Assembly (NCBI GenBank): GCA_963703855.1 | Contig: CAVPFW010000021.1 | Span: 62,001-126,000, forward strand | DNA from: AP-15 sp963703855 | Lineage (GTDB): Bacteria; Pseudomonadota; Alphaproteobacteria; ATCC43930; CGMCC-115725 | DNA length: 64,000 bases | Direction of reading: 5' to 3' | Shown: piece after piece, positions 51,037 to 60,696 of the stretch | Layout: the number at the start of each line of letters is the position of its first letter | Position numbering within the stretch: position 1 is the stretch's first letter | The notes under the pieces: generated by a model | Told to the model about the DNA's origin: nothing | Databases searched by the model: none | What the model saw: the letters and a program-made list of their open reading frames with translations, nothing else | Position numbers and translations under genes: made by a program

Positions 51037-52026
51037 TCAGCGCGCGAACGAGGCGAGGCTCGGCTTGCGGGTAAAGTCGTGGCGAGCCTCGATGTAGCGC
51101 ACCGTGCCGGTCTTCGATCGCATGATCACCGAATGGGTCAGCGCTCCGCCGGCAAAACGGCGCACGCCCTTGAGCATCGTGCCCCCGGTGACGCCGGTCG
51201 CGGCGAACATTACGTCGCCCGCGGCGAGATCCAGAAGCTTGTATTTGCGGTCGAGGTCGACGATGCCGAGACGCCGGGCGCGGCCGCGCTCGTCGTCGTT
51301 GCGGAACAGGAGCCGGCCCTGCATCTGGCCGCCGATGCAGCGCAATGCTGCAGCGGCCAGCACCCCCTCGGGCGCGCCGCCCGAGCCGACATACATGTCG
51401 ATCCCGGTCTCCGGGCTCGAGGTGGCGATGACCCCGCTGACGTCGCCGTCGGAGATCAAGGCGATGCGGGCGCCGGCCTCGCGCACCTTGGCGATCAGCT
51501 CGGCGTGGCGCGGCCGGTCGAGGATGCAGACGACGAGGTCGCCGACCTCGGTTTTTTTCGCCTGCGCCAGGTTCTTGAGATTGGCCGCCGGCTGCTCGTC
51601 GAGATCGACCAGATCGTCGGGCAGCCCGCCGCCGACCGCGATCTTGTCCATGTAGACATCGGGAGCGTTGAGGAAATGCCCGGCGTCGGCCATGGCGATG
51701 ACGGCGAGCGCGTTGGCCCCACCCTTGGCAGTGATCGTGGTGCCTTCGAGCGGGTCGAGGGCGATGTCGATCGGCGGGCCGTTCCCAGTGCCGACCTTCT
51801 CGCCGATGAACAGCATCGGCGCCTCGTCGCGCTCGCCTTCGCCGATGACCACGGTGCCGTCGATCGCCAGGCTGTTCAAGGCTTCCCGCATCGCGTCGAC
51901 CGCGGCCTGGTCGGCCGCCTTCTCGTCGCCGCGCCCCATCAGGCGCGAGGCCGAGAGCGCCGCCGCCTCGGTCACGCGCACGGCCTCCAATGCCAGGTTG
52001 CGGTCCATTCGCGACGTCTCGGGCAT
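51037..52026 (-). CDS. glpX: Class II fructose-1,6-bisphosphatase
   Basis: GlpX dephosphorylates fructose-1,6-bisphosphate (and often sedoheptulose-1,7-bisphosphate) in gluconeogenesis. The 329-residue protein has VVIGEGERDEAPML, the metal-binding DPLEGT, KIAVGGGLP, SDGDVSGVIA and GSGGAPEGVLAAAA. The ATG at 52024-52026 has a good ribosome site (AAGGAGGAA). It is upstream of recJ in one unit. In this genome the expected hom neighbour is separated by about 1.2 kb of inserted genes. Confidence 0.93.
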   Translation of the reverse strand: MPETSRMDRNLALEAVRVTEAAALSASRLMGRGDEKAADQAAVDAMREALNSLAIDGTVVIGEGERDEAPMLFIGEKVGTGNGPPIDIALDPLEGTTITAKGGANALAVIAMADAGHFLNAPDVYMDKIAVGGGLPDDLVDLDEQPAANLKNLAQAKKTEVGDLVVCILDRPRHAELIAKVREAGARIALISDGDVSGVIATSSPETGIDMYVGSGGAPEGVLAAAALRCIGGQMQGRLLFRNDDERGRARRLGIVDLDRKYKLLDLAAGDVMFAATGVTGGTMLKGVRRFAGGALTHSVIMRSKTGTVRYIEARHDFTRKPSLASFAR

Positions 52027-52349
52027 GGCCTTCCTCCTTGGCGCTCGTGAGCAATGATGATTGTCGGATCCGAACCGATGTTCCAACCTGTCGGCTGAAA
52101 GCGTTGCCCCGGCAGGCCGCCGAAGATCCGGCGTGCACGGGCGAACCGGTCGCACGCTCGGCCGATTCGGCCGCCACCGCGAATTCGGCCTCAGCACCAG
52201 CGATCGGTCCGCCCGGACCCTAAGCGCCGGGTTCGATGCCGTCAATCTGCCGCCGCGGACGCGCGGAACGAGCAGGCGGCGACGAACCTGGATGATGATC
52301 CGGCGGGCGGTCGCGGAAGCGCCGCTGATCACGCGAGGGAGGGACCGAA
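52027..52349. other. Intergenic region upstream of glpX
   Basis: These 323 bases separate divergent glpX and the small secreted-protein gene. No coding sequence, repeat or clear promoter box was recognised. It must hold the promoters for glpX-recJ and for the rightward gene. Confidence 0.4.
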
Positions 52350-52706
52350 ATCAAGACGATCATCGTCGCGGCTCTGCTTATCGCGGCGGCGGCTGCGATC
52401 GGCGGCAGCGGTTCGGCGGCGGCGGCAGAGCCCTGCAATCCTGCGGGCAAGCTCGATTTCGTGTGCGGGCCGCTGAACTCCGAGGATCGGGTCCAGGTGC
52501 CGGGGACCGAGTGGATCGTGGCCAGCGGCATCGACGGCGGCGCCGCCGGCCTGCGCGGGGATACCGCGGCGATGACGGTGAAGTCGGTGGTCAGCGAGAA
52601 AGGCAATTCAGAATTCGGCGCCGCGACCGTGGGGCTGCAGATCAGCGACGAGATGTTCGTCGGCACGTTCCGCGGCGACCGGATCGCCTATTTCCCGCTG
52701 AAATAA
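52350..52706 (+). CDS. Small secreted protein lacking a canonical start codon
   Basis: A good signal peptide (KTIIVAALLIAAAAAIGGSGSAAAAE) is encoded directly after the codon ATC at 52350, and the frame is open back only to a TGA at 52326. No ATG, GTG or TTG lies before the signal peptide; GAGGGAGGG is placed as a ribosome site about 6-8 bases before ATC. The mature part has CNPAGKLDFVCGPLNSEDR and ends MFVGTFRGDRIAYFPLK, which recalls the two ends of SMP-30/gluconolactonase-like proteins with the middle missing. Either an ATC start or a mutated ATG is used; 118 residues. Function unknown. Confidence 0.55.
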   Translation: MKTIIVAALLIAAAAAIGGSGSAAAAEPCNPAGKLDFVCGPLNSEDRVQVPGTEWIVASGIDGGAAGLRGDTAAMTVKSVVSEKGNSEFGAATVGLQISDEMFVGTFRGDRIAYFPLK

Positions 52707-52828
52707 GGCACCGGCCACGGATGCCGGTGGCGGCGCGGTGCCGGCATCGATAGCGATGCTGCGCACAGATCGTTTGCGCCCGCACCGGGAAGCGCCCATG
52801 ATAATCCCGATCGATGGTGGTGGCGGCG

Positions 52829-53032
52829 ATGCTGAGGATCGAGATCGAGCGCGAGGCGGATGGCCGTTGGCTGGCCGAAGTGCCGGCGCTCCCCGGCGTG
52901 CTCGCCTACGGCGCTTCCCGCGCTGAAGCGCAGACCAAGGCGACCGCGCTTGCCCTTCGCGTGATCGCCGATCGGATCGAGCATGGCGAACCGGTGCCGG
53001 TCGATCCCGCCACCATGTTCGTCGCGGCGTGA
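52829..53032 (+). CDS. hicB: HicB-family antitoxin
   Basis: This 67-residue protein reads LRIEIEREADGRWLAEVPALPGVLAYG and ASRAEAQTKATALALRVIADRI, the partial RNase-H-like fold of HicB. The ATG at 52829 starts the first strand; an ATG at 52814 would add five residues. It lacks an obvious C-terminal DNA-binding domain, so autoregulation may need another protein. Its TGA overlaps the GTG of hicA, so the pair is translationally coupled in the order antitoxin-toxin. Confidence 0.78.
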   Translation: MLRIEIEREADGRWLAEVPALPGVLAYGASRAEAQTKATALALRVIADRIEHGEPVPVDPATMFVAA

Positions 53033-53232
53033 GCAGCGGCAAATCCAGAGGGGTTCTGAGAGCGCTTCACCGTATCGGGTGGACGGTTAAGCGGCAGGTT
53101 GGTTCGCACCGCACCCTGCAGAGGCGAGGTTGGCCTGATTACGTCTTCGCGTTCCACGACGAGGACGAGCTTGGATCGCGGATGCTCGCGCGGATCGCCA
53201 AGCACACCGGGCTTCGGCCAGACGATCTCTAG
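53029..53232 (+). CDS. hicA: HicA-family mRNA interferase toxin
   Basis: This 67-residue protein has the double-stranded-RNA-binding-like HicA fold. LRALHRIGWTVKRQVGSHRTLQR carries the catalytic His in GSHR, and ARIAKHTGLRPDDL is the C-terminal helix. HicA cleaves mRNA and is neutralised by HicB. The GTG at 53029 overlaps the hicB stop. The pair lies between hom and glpX, which are usually adjacent. Confidence 0.8.
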   Translation: MSSGKSRGVLRALHRIGWTVKRQVGSHRTLQRRGWPDYVFAFHDEDELGSRMLARIAKHTGLRPDDL

Positions 53233-53251
53233 CACCACTTTACCGTCACGT

Positions 53252-54544
53252 TTAGAAATCTTCGATGCGGATCATGTGCGGCGGCTCGAGCACGGTGTCG
53301 AGGGCTTCGATCCTGGCCAATGCCCGGCGCATCGAGGCCTCGACCGTCACATGGGTGGTCAGCACCACCGGCACCGCCTCGCCCGGGGCGCGCCCGCGCT
53401 GGATCATCGATTCCATCGACACCTCTTCGTCGCGCAGGGCGGCGGCGACATCGGCGATGACCCCCGGCTGGTCGACCACCATCAGCCTGATGTAATAGGC
53501 GCTCTGATGCCGTTCGATCGGCACGCCAGGGATTTCCCGCAGCTCGGCGGCGGGGATCCCGAACGCGAACACCCGGCGCCCGGCGGCGATGTCGACAATG
53601 TCGGCGACGACCGCCGAGGCGGTGGGCCAGGCGCCGGCGCCGCGACCTTGCAGCACCACCCGTCCGACAAAATCGCCCTCGGCGACAACAGCGTTGTAGA
53701 CGCCCTCGACCGCCGCGATCGGGCTCGCGCGCGGCACCATGCAGGGGTGGACGCGCTGCTCGAGCCCGTCTTCGGTCAGCCGCGCGATGCCCAGCAGCTT
53801 GATGCGGTAGCCGAGCTCCTCGGCGAAATCGATGTCGAGGCGCGAGACGTGGCGGATGCCCTCGGCATGCACCCCGGCGAGATCGACCGGGCGGCCGAAG
53901 CCGACGCTCGCCAGGATGGCGAGCTTGTGCGCGGCGTCGACGCCGTCGATGTCGAAGCTCGGATCGGCCTCGGCATAGCCGAGCTTCTGCGCCTCGGCCA
54001 GCACCTCGGCGAATTCGCGACCGCGCTCGCGCATCGTCGTCAGGATATAGTTCGAGGTGCCGTTCAGGATGCCGTAGACGCGTTCGAGCCGGTTGCCGGC
54101 GAGACCCTCGCGCAACGCCTTGATCACCGGGATCCCGCCGGCGACCGAGGCCTCGAAGGACAGGGCGAGGCCCTTTTCCTCGGCGCGCGCGGCGAGCCGG
54201 GTTCCGTCATGCGCCATCAGCGCCTTGTTGGCGGTGACGACGTGCTTGCCGTGGTCGAGCGCCGCGTCGACCACCCGCCGGGCGATCCCGTCGGCGCCGC
54301 CGATCAGTTCGACGACGACATCGATCTCGGGGTCGGCCGCCATCGCCGCCGCATCCTCGTACCAACGCGCCGCGGACAGCTCGACGCCGCGGTCGCGACG
54401 CCGGTCGCGCGCGGAAACCGCGGCGACGACGATCCTGCGGCCGGCACGCCCGGCGAGCAGCTCGGCCTGGCGCTGCAGCAATTGCAGGGTTCCGGCACCG
54501 ACCGTGCCGAGGCCCGCGACGGCGATCTTCAACGGCGGCTTCAC
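53252..54544 (-). CDS. hom: Homoserine dehydrogenase
   Basis: This 430-residue enzyme makes homoserine from aspartate semialdehyde for Met and Thr synthesis. It has the Rossmann motif IAVAGLGTVGAG, the substrate region GILNGTSNYILTTM and EAQKLGYAEADPSFDIDG, and a C-terminal ACT domain (YYIRLMVVDQPGVIADVAAAL) for feedback control. The GTG at 54542-54544 (VKPPLKIAVAG) gives the usual length; a GTG 48 bases upstream would add 16 unlikely residues. It converges with hicA. Confidence 0.93.
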   Translation of the reverse strand: MKPPLKIAVAGLGTVGAGTLQLLQRQAELLAGRAGRRIVVAAVSARDRRRDRGVELSAARWYEDAAAMAADPEIDVVVELIGGADGIARRVVDAALDHGKHVVTANKALMAHDGTRLAARAEEKGLALSFEASVAGGIPVIKALREGLAGNRLERVYGILNGTSNYILTTMRERGREFAEVLAEAQKLGYAEADPSFDIDGVDAAHKLAILASVGFGRPVDLAGVHAEGIRHVSRLDIDFAEELGYRIKLLGIARLTEDGLEQRVHPCMVPRASPIAAVEGVYNAVVAEGDFVGRVVLQGRGAGAWPTASAVVADIVDIAAGRRVFAFGIPAAELREIPGVPIERHQSAYYIRLMVVDQPGVIADVAAALRDEEVSMESMIQRGRAPGEAVPVVLTTHVTVEASMRRALARIEALDTVLEPPHMIRIEDF

Positions 54545-54699
54545 GAGCGCGGCAACTCCGATGCGACACGCCCGAAATGTGTCCGGGCACACTCGGATGC
54601 CGCCCGCGACGGCACCCCCGACGCGGGTTGTAGCCCGCGACCCTCAAAGTTTCGATAAGTTTTCTGCGGGGCCGCGGCTGGAGCGGACAGCGGCCGAAC

Positions 54700-55919
54700 T
54701 CAGTGCTCGAGCAGGATCTCGGCCCGGGCTTGGCCCGACGCGGGGTCGGCCGGCGCCGCCTCGACCAGGATCTTGTCGGAGGGTATGCCCGCCTGGGTCA
54801 AGCCGGCGGCGACCGCCTGGGCCCGGTCGAGCGCGATTTGGAACCCGCTCAACTGCTGGACGGCGCCGTTGCCGACCCCGGCATAGCCGATGACGCGCAC
54901 CTTTCCGGGATCGCGGCGGTAGAGCGGGACGATGGCGCCGAGATGCTGCCGGTCGGCATCGCTGAGCGTGGTCGAATTGGCGGCGAAGTCGATTTGGGCG
55001 ACCTTTACTGCGGCCGGCGGGACCACCGGCTTGCCCGCGCTCTTGCCGGGTCCGATCGCGGCGGCGGTACGGGTCGGAGCGGGCGGCGGCAGAACCGGCG
55101 GCGGCGGCGGCGGCTCGAATTTTGCCGAAGCGATCGCCGCCGGCAGCGGCGCGGCCGGCGGGAGGCGCCGGCAGATGCGCCGCGCCCGGCGGAGCGCCGG
55201 CGGGTGCCGCGGCCGGCAACCTCAGCTCGCGCGGCGGCGGCGGCGCCGGCTGGCTCTGCTGCGGTTCCGGCAGCGCGGAGATCTGCGGCGATTGCAGGCT
55301 CGATTCGATCGGCCCGGGCTCGGGCGGCTCGCCGGCTTTGCGTGGCCCTTTGGCCGCCGCTGCGGGCGCAACACTCGCCACAGCCGCGGCTGCCGAACCT
55401 GGAGGCGGCGCCGCAGGCGCCGCGGCCCCCGCCGCGTGCGACGAGGAGTTGACACCCGCCGCGGCCGCGGCGGGTTTAGCGCCCGCCACGTTTGCTGCGG
55501 CGGCGGGTGCGGCTGTTGCTTCCTTCGGCTCGTCGGCGGTGGGAGCGCGCGGCGGGCGGAGGCGGAGGCGGGTTCGCCGCGGCCTCGGCAAACCCGGCCT
55601 GCAATTTCTCGCTGGTGTATTTCGCGTGTTCCCGGTCGGCGATCAGGCTCTGCGTCAGCTTATCGCGCTCGGCCGTGGTCAGCGCTCGGGAGGGCGGCGG
55701 CGGAACGGTCGCGAGGTTGGGATAGTCGGAAGCCTCCCCGGCCGCCAGGTTCTTGGTGTTCGGGGTCGTCTGCGGGTTGGGGTCGTTCTTGCTGGCGCCG
55801 GCCAGGTGGCGATACGCCTCGACCGGACTGCACGCTGCGAGGCCGATCAGCAACGCCGCGAGCGCCAGCCGCCGCGCCTTCGCACCGGTGCCGCAACGGC
55901 ATGAAGGGGCTTTGCCCAT
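54700..55919 (-). pseudogene. OmpA-domain lipoprotein with two +1 frameshifts
   Basis: The ATG at 55917-55919 begins a lipoprotein signal (LALAALLIGLAACS, with the lipobox Cys). The mature chain SPVEAYRHLAGASKNDPNPQ and a predicted helix ITADREHAKYTSEKLQAG-like stretch follow. A frame change near 55560 leads to a long Ala/Pro-rich linker. Another near 55155 leads to VAQIDFAANSTTLSDADRQHLGA, an OmpA-like peptidoglycan-binding domain ending RAEILLEH. Both changes act as one extra base in GC-rich runs. Repaired, it would be about 405 residues, tethering the outer membrane to peptidoglycan. Confidence 0.72.
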
Positions 55920-56138
55920 GACCATGACCACATATCCGGAGAATGAGCCGCGGCGCGGCGCCGACGGCATATCCCCGGCCGCTGCCCTTTCGTTGGGCGC
56001 TGGTGTATTAGATCCGGGCCGGCGCGTCACCACATTTTGACCAGGCGAACGGGCTGCCGCCGCTGCAGGGGCTGCTCGGTTCTCGCCGGCGCTCGGGCCG
56101 GCGGGATCGCAACCCTCCATATCGGCGAGGATACGGCG

Positions 56139-57977
56139 ATGAACGACAATGGCCCGACCCTGCCGGGTAGAGACGGTCCGCCACCCGCGGACGCACAGGT
56201 GAGCGACCCGCCTCCCGATGCCGACGAATTGACCCGGCAGATCGCCGCGATTGCCGAGAAGAGCCAGCATCTCGTCGCCGAATTTCTCAACCGGCAAACC
56301 GCGCATGACGGGATCGGGATGGCGAGCCCGCTGGCCATCGGCACCGCCTTTTTTGAGATGACGACGCGGATGATGTCGGACCCGTCGCGGCTGGTCCAGG
56401 CGCAGCTATCCTTGTGGAACGACTATCTGACCCTGTGGCAGCGCACCGCACAGCGGTTTCTCGGCGGCGACCCCAAGCCGATGATCGAGCCTCAGGCGGG
56501 CGACCGGCGCTTCCGCGACGCCGCCTGGAGCGACAACACGCTCTTTGACTTCATCAAGCAGAGCTACCTTTTGACCGCGCGCTGGCTGCAGGGCACCGTG
56601 CGCGAGGTCGAGGGGATCGACGAGCGCACCGCGCGCAAGATCGATTTCTACACGCGCCAATTCGTCGACGCGATCGCCCCGTCGAACTTTCTGATGACCA
56701 ATCCCGAGGTGCTGCGCGCGACGATCGAGAGCCGCGGCGAGAATTTGTTCAACGGCCTGAAGAACCTGCTTGGCGATCTTGAGCGCGGCAAGGGCCGGCT
56801 GGCGATCAGGATGACCGACTTGGCGGCCTTCCGCATCGGCGAGAACATCGCGGTCACGCCGGGCAAGGTCGTCTATCAGAACGATCTCATTCAGCTGATC
56901 CAATACGCGCCGACCACCGAGACCGTGAAGCGTCGGCCGCTGTTGATCATCCCGCCCTGGATCAACAAGTTCTATATCCTCGACCTGCGGCCCGACAATT
57001 CGTTCATCCGTTGGGCGGTCGGCCAGGGGCACACCGTGTTCGTGATTTCCTGGGTCAACCCCGACGCGCATCTCGCCGCCAAGACCTTTGCCGACTACAT
57101 GCGCGAAGGCCTGCTCGCCGCCCTCGATGCGATCGCGCAGGCGACCGGCGAGCGCGAGGCCAACGTCATCGGCTATTGCCTCGGCGGGACCCTGCTCGCC
57201 TGCACTCTCGCCTATATGGCCGCCAAGCGCGACAACCGGGTCAAGAGTGCCACCTTCCTCGTGACGATGGTCGATTTCGCCGAAGCCGGCGAGCTTTCGG
57301 TCTTCATCGACGAGGAGCAGCTCGCGGCGCTCGAGCAGCGGATGAACGCCAAGGGCTATCTCGAAGGCCGCGACATGGCCCAGACCTTCAACATGCTGCG
57401 CGCCAACGACCTGATCTGGTCCTGCGTCGTCAACAATTACCTGCTCGGCAAGTCGCCGTTTCCTTTCGACCTGCTGTATTGGAACGCCGATTCGACGCGA
57501 ATGCCGGCGGCGATGCACAGCTTTTACCTGCGCCGGATGTACCAGGAGAACCTGCTGGTCAAACCGGGCGGCATCACGCTCGACGGAGTGCCGATCGATC
57601 TCGGCAAGGTGCGCACGCCGGCGTTCCTGTTGTCGACCCGCGAGGACCATATCGCCCCCTGGCGGTCGACCTACGCCGCGACCCGGCTTTACAAGGGGCC
57701 GGTCAAGTTCATGCTGTCGGCCTCCGGCCATATCGCCGGCGTGATCAGCCCGCCCGGCACCAAATACGGGCATTGGGAGAACGGCAAGAACCCGCCGACC
57801 GCCGCGGAATGGCTCGCCAGCGCCACCCAGCACCCCGATTCCTGGTGGCCGGCATGGCAGCGCTGGATCGCGAAATACGGCGGCGGCGAGGTCCCGGCGC
57901 GGCGCCCGGGCGAGGGCCAGCTGAAAGCGATCGAGGACGCGCCCGGCTCCTACGTGATGGTGCGCGCCGAGGATTGA
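56139..57977 (+). CDS. phaC: Class I poly(3-hydroxyalkanoate) synthase
   Basis: PhaC polymerises hydroxyacyl-CoA into storage granules. The 612-residue protein has the lipase-like box GYCLGG (345-350, nucleophile Cys347), Asp503 in REDHIAPW and His531 in SASGHIAGV. The N-terminal domain is typical of class I (PSNFLMTNPEVL, KDxR-like LLGDLERGKGRL). The ATG at 56139 follows GAGGATACGG and begins before the conserved N-terminal region. It converges with the PEP-CTERM gene. Confidence 0.94.
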   Translation: MNDNGPTLPGRDGPPPADAQVSDPPPDADELTRQIAAIAEKSQHLVAEFLNRQTAHDGIGMASPLAIGTAFFEMTTRMMSDPSRLVQAQLSLWNDYLTLWQRTAQRFLGGDPKPMIEPQAGDRRFRDAAWSDNTLFDFIKQSYLLTARWLQGTVREVEGIDERTARKIDFYTRQFVDAIAPSNFLMTNPEVLRATIESRGENLFNGLKNLLGDLERGKGRLAIRMTDLAAFRIGENIAVTPGKVVYQNDLIQLIQYAPTTETVKRRPLLIIPPWINKFYILDLRPDNSFIRWAVGQGHTVFVISWVNPDAHLAAKTFADYMREGLLAALDAIAQATGEREANVIGYCLGGTLLACTLAYMAAKRDNRVKSATFLVTMVDFAEAGELSVFIDEEQLAALEQRMNAKGYLEGRDMAQTFNMLRANDLIWSCVVNNYLLGKSPFPFDLLYWNADSTRMPAAMHSFYLRRMYQENLLVKPGGITLDGVPIDLGKVRTPAFLLSTREDHIAPWRSTYAATRLYKGPVKFMLSASGHIAGVISPPGTKYGHWENGKNPPTAAEWLASATQHPDSWWPAWQRWIAKYGGGEVPARRPGEGQLKAIEDAPGSYVMVRAED

Positions 57978-58003
57978 CTTTAGGGCGTTGGTCCGCCGGC
58001 GCA

Positions 58004-58440
58004 TTATGGCCCAGCGCAACCTCGCCTCAATCGAATTAAACCCAATCCCACAAGCGCCGCGCCGAGCAGGGTAAAGCTCGCCGGCTCCGGCACGGGTATG
58101 CCGGTCAGCGAGAACGTCGCATTGAAGGTCGGCGCCGGCATGCCACCAACGATGTCGGTGCCGACGCGCAGCCAATCGGGGGAGAGGTCTTCGTCTCTTG
58201 TCCAGCTCTGCAAATCGGTAAAACCCGCCGGGAAGGGGGTGCCCGGCGGCACGATCGGCTTAGGCGCCGACAGCCAAAAGAAATCGCCGCTCGGATCCGC
58301 GATCTCGACCTGCGGGACAAAGAAATAGTGGTCGGCCGGCAGATCGAACGGCGTTGTGAAATTGACGCGCAGAGCGTTGATGATGCGGAACGGACCACGC
58401 GAGCGATCCGTGGCGCCACCGGCAAGCGGCTTCTCTACAA
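58004..58440 (-). pseudogene. 5'-truncated PEP-CTERM exported protein
   Basis: The C-terminus reads VPEPASFTLLGAALVGLGLIRLRRG, a textbook PEP-CTERM sorting signal: PEP, hydrophobic helix, basic tail. Upstream the frame encodes ADHYFFVPQVEI, FFWLSAPKPIVPPGTPFP and LQSWTRDEDLSPDWLRVGTD, which resemble the ends of known PEP-CTERM proteins. No start codon or signal peptide is found in frame; the N-terminal half is missing or in another frame above about 58440. The protein class is handled by exosortase, whose gene is not in the window. Confidence 0.7.
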
Positions 58441-58651
58441 AATACCTCGTAGCGCAGCGTAAGAGGCAGAAACCACCCGCGCCTCTCGCGCGACCGGGCG
58501 AGACTACCCCGAGCCGGTGCAGCTGGAATTGGAGTTTTTCGTCAAAAAGCGCTCATAGCAGTTTGATCCAGGAGGGGCCGCGGTCCGTGTCGAAGCCGAC
58601 TATATCGCGCCCCGCGGGGCGGTCTGGCATCGGATGTAATGGAACTATCCA

Positions 58652-59242
58652 TCAAAACTGTTCAGCCAGGTCTCTCTCGAAAGGAGCAAAGCCGTGAGCG
58701 CATTTGAACCGCATGCTGTCTATGTCGGCCCATCTTTCCCATGCAGTAGATGCAAAATCCTGTGCCAGTAAAAGCAGTTCCCTCCCGTACCGGTAGTCCA
58801 CCGCTTCTGACTTCTCGGTGAACCGGTCTAGCGTGATCTTGGGATCGCTGTCACATTGGTCGAGAAGTAAGGCCATTGCCAAGCGCCGTGTCGCGTCTTC
58901 TCTGGACAAGGCTAACCACGCTAGGGTTTGGGTCTGATCGGCTAGCCACCACGCTTCAATTTCCTCGATTGCCACGCCTATCACAACCCACTCTAAACTC
59001 TTTGTTAATCGGCGAATTCTTGGACATCTGACGGCGAATTGACCCGCGTCGCACACTACTAGCACCTGGGCTGTCGAGAATGTCGTGTCCGTCATTTGCT
59101 TCACAATGAAGCGAATTTTCTCCAATACGCCTCCATGACCAGTTTTCCGTATCTGCGCGAGCTGAAAATCTTCTTCGTAATTGATCGGCCAAGTAACCCC
59201 GGCCCGTCCGCCATCCGACTTATCGACAAGGAATCAATACAT
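58652..59242 (-). pseudogene. DUF4276/TOPRIM-like partner of an AAA ATPase, with an early stop
   Basis: The likely start is ATG at 59240-59242 (AGAGGG lies about 12 bases upstream), but codon 3 is TGA. The frame then runs open as FLVDKSDGGRAGVTW, GGVLEKIRFIVKQ, VLVVCDAGQ and the hallmark VAIEEIEAWWLADQ to the stop at 58652. The IEAW-LAD motif is typical of DUF4276, a TOPRIM-like family often paired with AAA ATPases in defence islands. Without readthrough, the first start is a TTG at 59125 (157 residues). It lies 22 bases downstream of the ATPase. Function inferred only. Confidence 0.6.
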
Positions 59243-59264
59243 GGTAGATCCGACCCTCTGGCAG

Positions 59265-60495
59265 TCAAGTGGCTTTCATGCGCCTAACAGCAGATCGGTG
59301 TACCAGGTCGCGCATTGGTGATTTAGGAACTCCATTCGGAAAGATGTGGTCCAACCGCCTAAATTCTGCGGCTGCGCGGGGACCTCGGCGGCGAATGGTA
59401 TATACGGCCTCCGGCGTATCACGAAAAAAGTCGAGCAAATATGGACTATGGCTCGTCATCAAAACCTGTGTTTGGTGCGGTTCTTTCCTTTGGGTCATTG
59501 CCCTAAACATTTCTATCATCTTCATCAGCAATCGCGGATGGACACCATTCTCTGGTTCTTCAAACAGCAAAATTGATGGCGGTTTCGATGAATATAACAT
59601 AACTATGATAGCAAGAATGCGCAGAAATCCATCACTTACCTGCTTGCCGTTAAAAACAGTCTTCCGTTCGGACACCTCTAGAATTTTGGACGCTGCCACA
59701 GAATTATGATCGCGTATGTTTATGTCGGTTATATTAGCAAATAGGGACGTGAGCAGATTTCGCCATCTTTTAAACGTATCGGGATTGTTGTTTTGGATAT
59801 TCGCCAGAAACGGCAACAACGCCTCGCCCTTTGGGCCTAATTCGTCTGCATACCCGCGCTGTGGTTCCCGCAGATTGTCAACGTCAAATATTGATGCGAA
59901 TCGAATATTTCTGATGTATGTTAGGAAATGGATTATTTCGGGATATTGTGCAGTTTGTTGGGGTGACCTCTCAAGATATGTCGCGACGCTTGAGGGCAGT
60001 TGGTAAAAGTGGACCTGTTCGCTTTTGCCTGTAGAGGGACTGTTCAATCTAGTCCTTCGGCCGAGACGCCGGATAAGGGGAACGGTGGAGTTGTCTAGCG
60101 CTACCGCCGATAACGTTCTCATCGCGTTGATATGCCAAAACCTCTTGGCCGACATTCAGATAGCGGCGCTTCATTGCTGTAATTTGGAAGTCGTATCTAC
60201 CTCCATATAATCCGGTATCATTGGGCGGCAGCGTAAATGAGCAGTCCCACAAAATTCTCTTAGTCGTTTGCCGTAAATTGGGGAGATCGGCATACTCCCA
60301 TCGGTGATTTGTCAGGTACTCATCAATTGATAGGGTGAAAAATGCTTTCAAGAAATCTATAGATTGCAATAGGGAGGTTTTCCCGACCGCATTTGGTCCG
60401 ACGATCAGCGTCAATGGGGCGAAATGTAACGGCTTACCGTCCTCCATAGCATCTGCAATGTTTTTGAAGTTCGTAACACGGTAGGTGCGGAGCAT
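59265..60495 (-). pseudogene. AAA_21-type (OLD-like) ATPase with a +1 frameshift
   Basis: The ATG at 60493-60495 starts LRTYRVTNFKNIADA with Walker A VGPNAVGKTSL. The frame breaks near 60098 (one extra base) and resumes as LDNSTVPLIRRLG, with Walker B SILLFEEPENGVHPRLL and the switch MTSHSPYLLDFF in the C-terminal half. Repaired, it would be about 410 residues with the ABC-like SMC/OLD fold of defence ATPases such as those of PARIS-, RloA- and Gabija-type systems. It pairs with the DUF4276-like gene and lies in AT-richer DNA. The damage may be an error or inactivation. Confidence 0.68.
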
Positions 60496-60510
60496 GGGGT
60501 TGCTGACCGC

Positions 60511-60687
60511 TTACAGTCGAGTTGAGTGGCGGATCGCGGCACATCTCTCCCACGCGCTCGCCAGCGATGCACAGTTGCGGAAGATGGCGAGGTTCAGCGC
60601 GCGCTGTAGGCCGCGCTGGAAGCGCTCGACCATGCCGGGCTGGTCAATGATTTTCGGTTCCTCCGGCGGTTTGGCTGGGCGCTTCAT
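60511..60687 (-). CDS. Small hypothetical protein upstream of the AAA ATPase
   Basis: The ATG at 60685-60687 opens a 58-residue frame beginning MKRPAKPPEEPKIIDQPGM and continuing VERFQRGLQRALNLAIF. The Pro/Lys-rich start and RFQRGLQRAL helix resemble short proteins common on mobile elements. It is preceded by TGAGGATGACGA, where the stop of another small frame lies. Family and function are unknown. Confidence 0.45.
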   Translation of the reverse strand: MKRPAKPPEEPKIIDQPGMVERFQRGLQRALNLAIFRNCASLASAWERCAAIRHSTRL

Positions 60688-60696
60688 TCGTCATCC

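Noticed and set aside
49150..52050. A 966-codon plus-strand frame opposite recJ and glpX
   Set aside because: It spans two well-identified genes and has no recognisable motif; it mirrors their codon bias.
56406..58175. A 589-codon minus-strand frame opposite phaC
   Set aside because: phaC has all catalytic motifs on the plus strand; the antisense frame has none.
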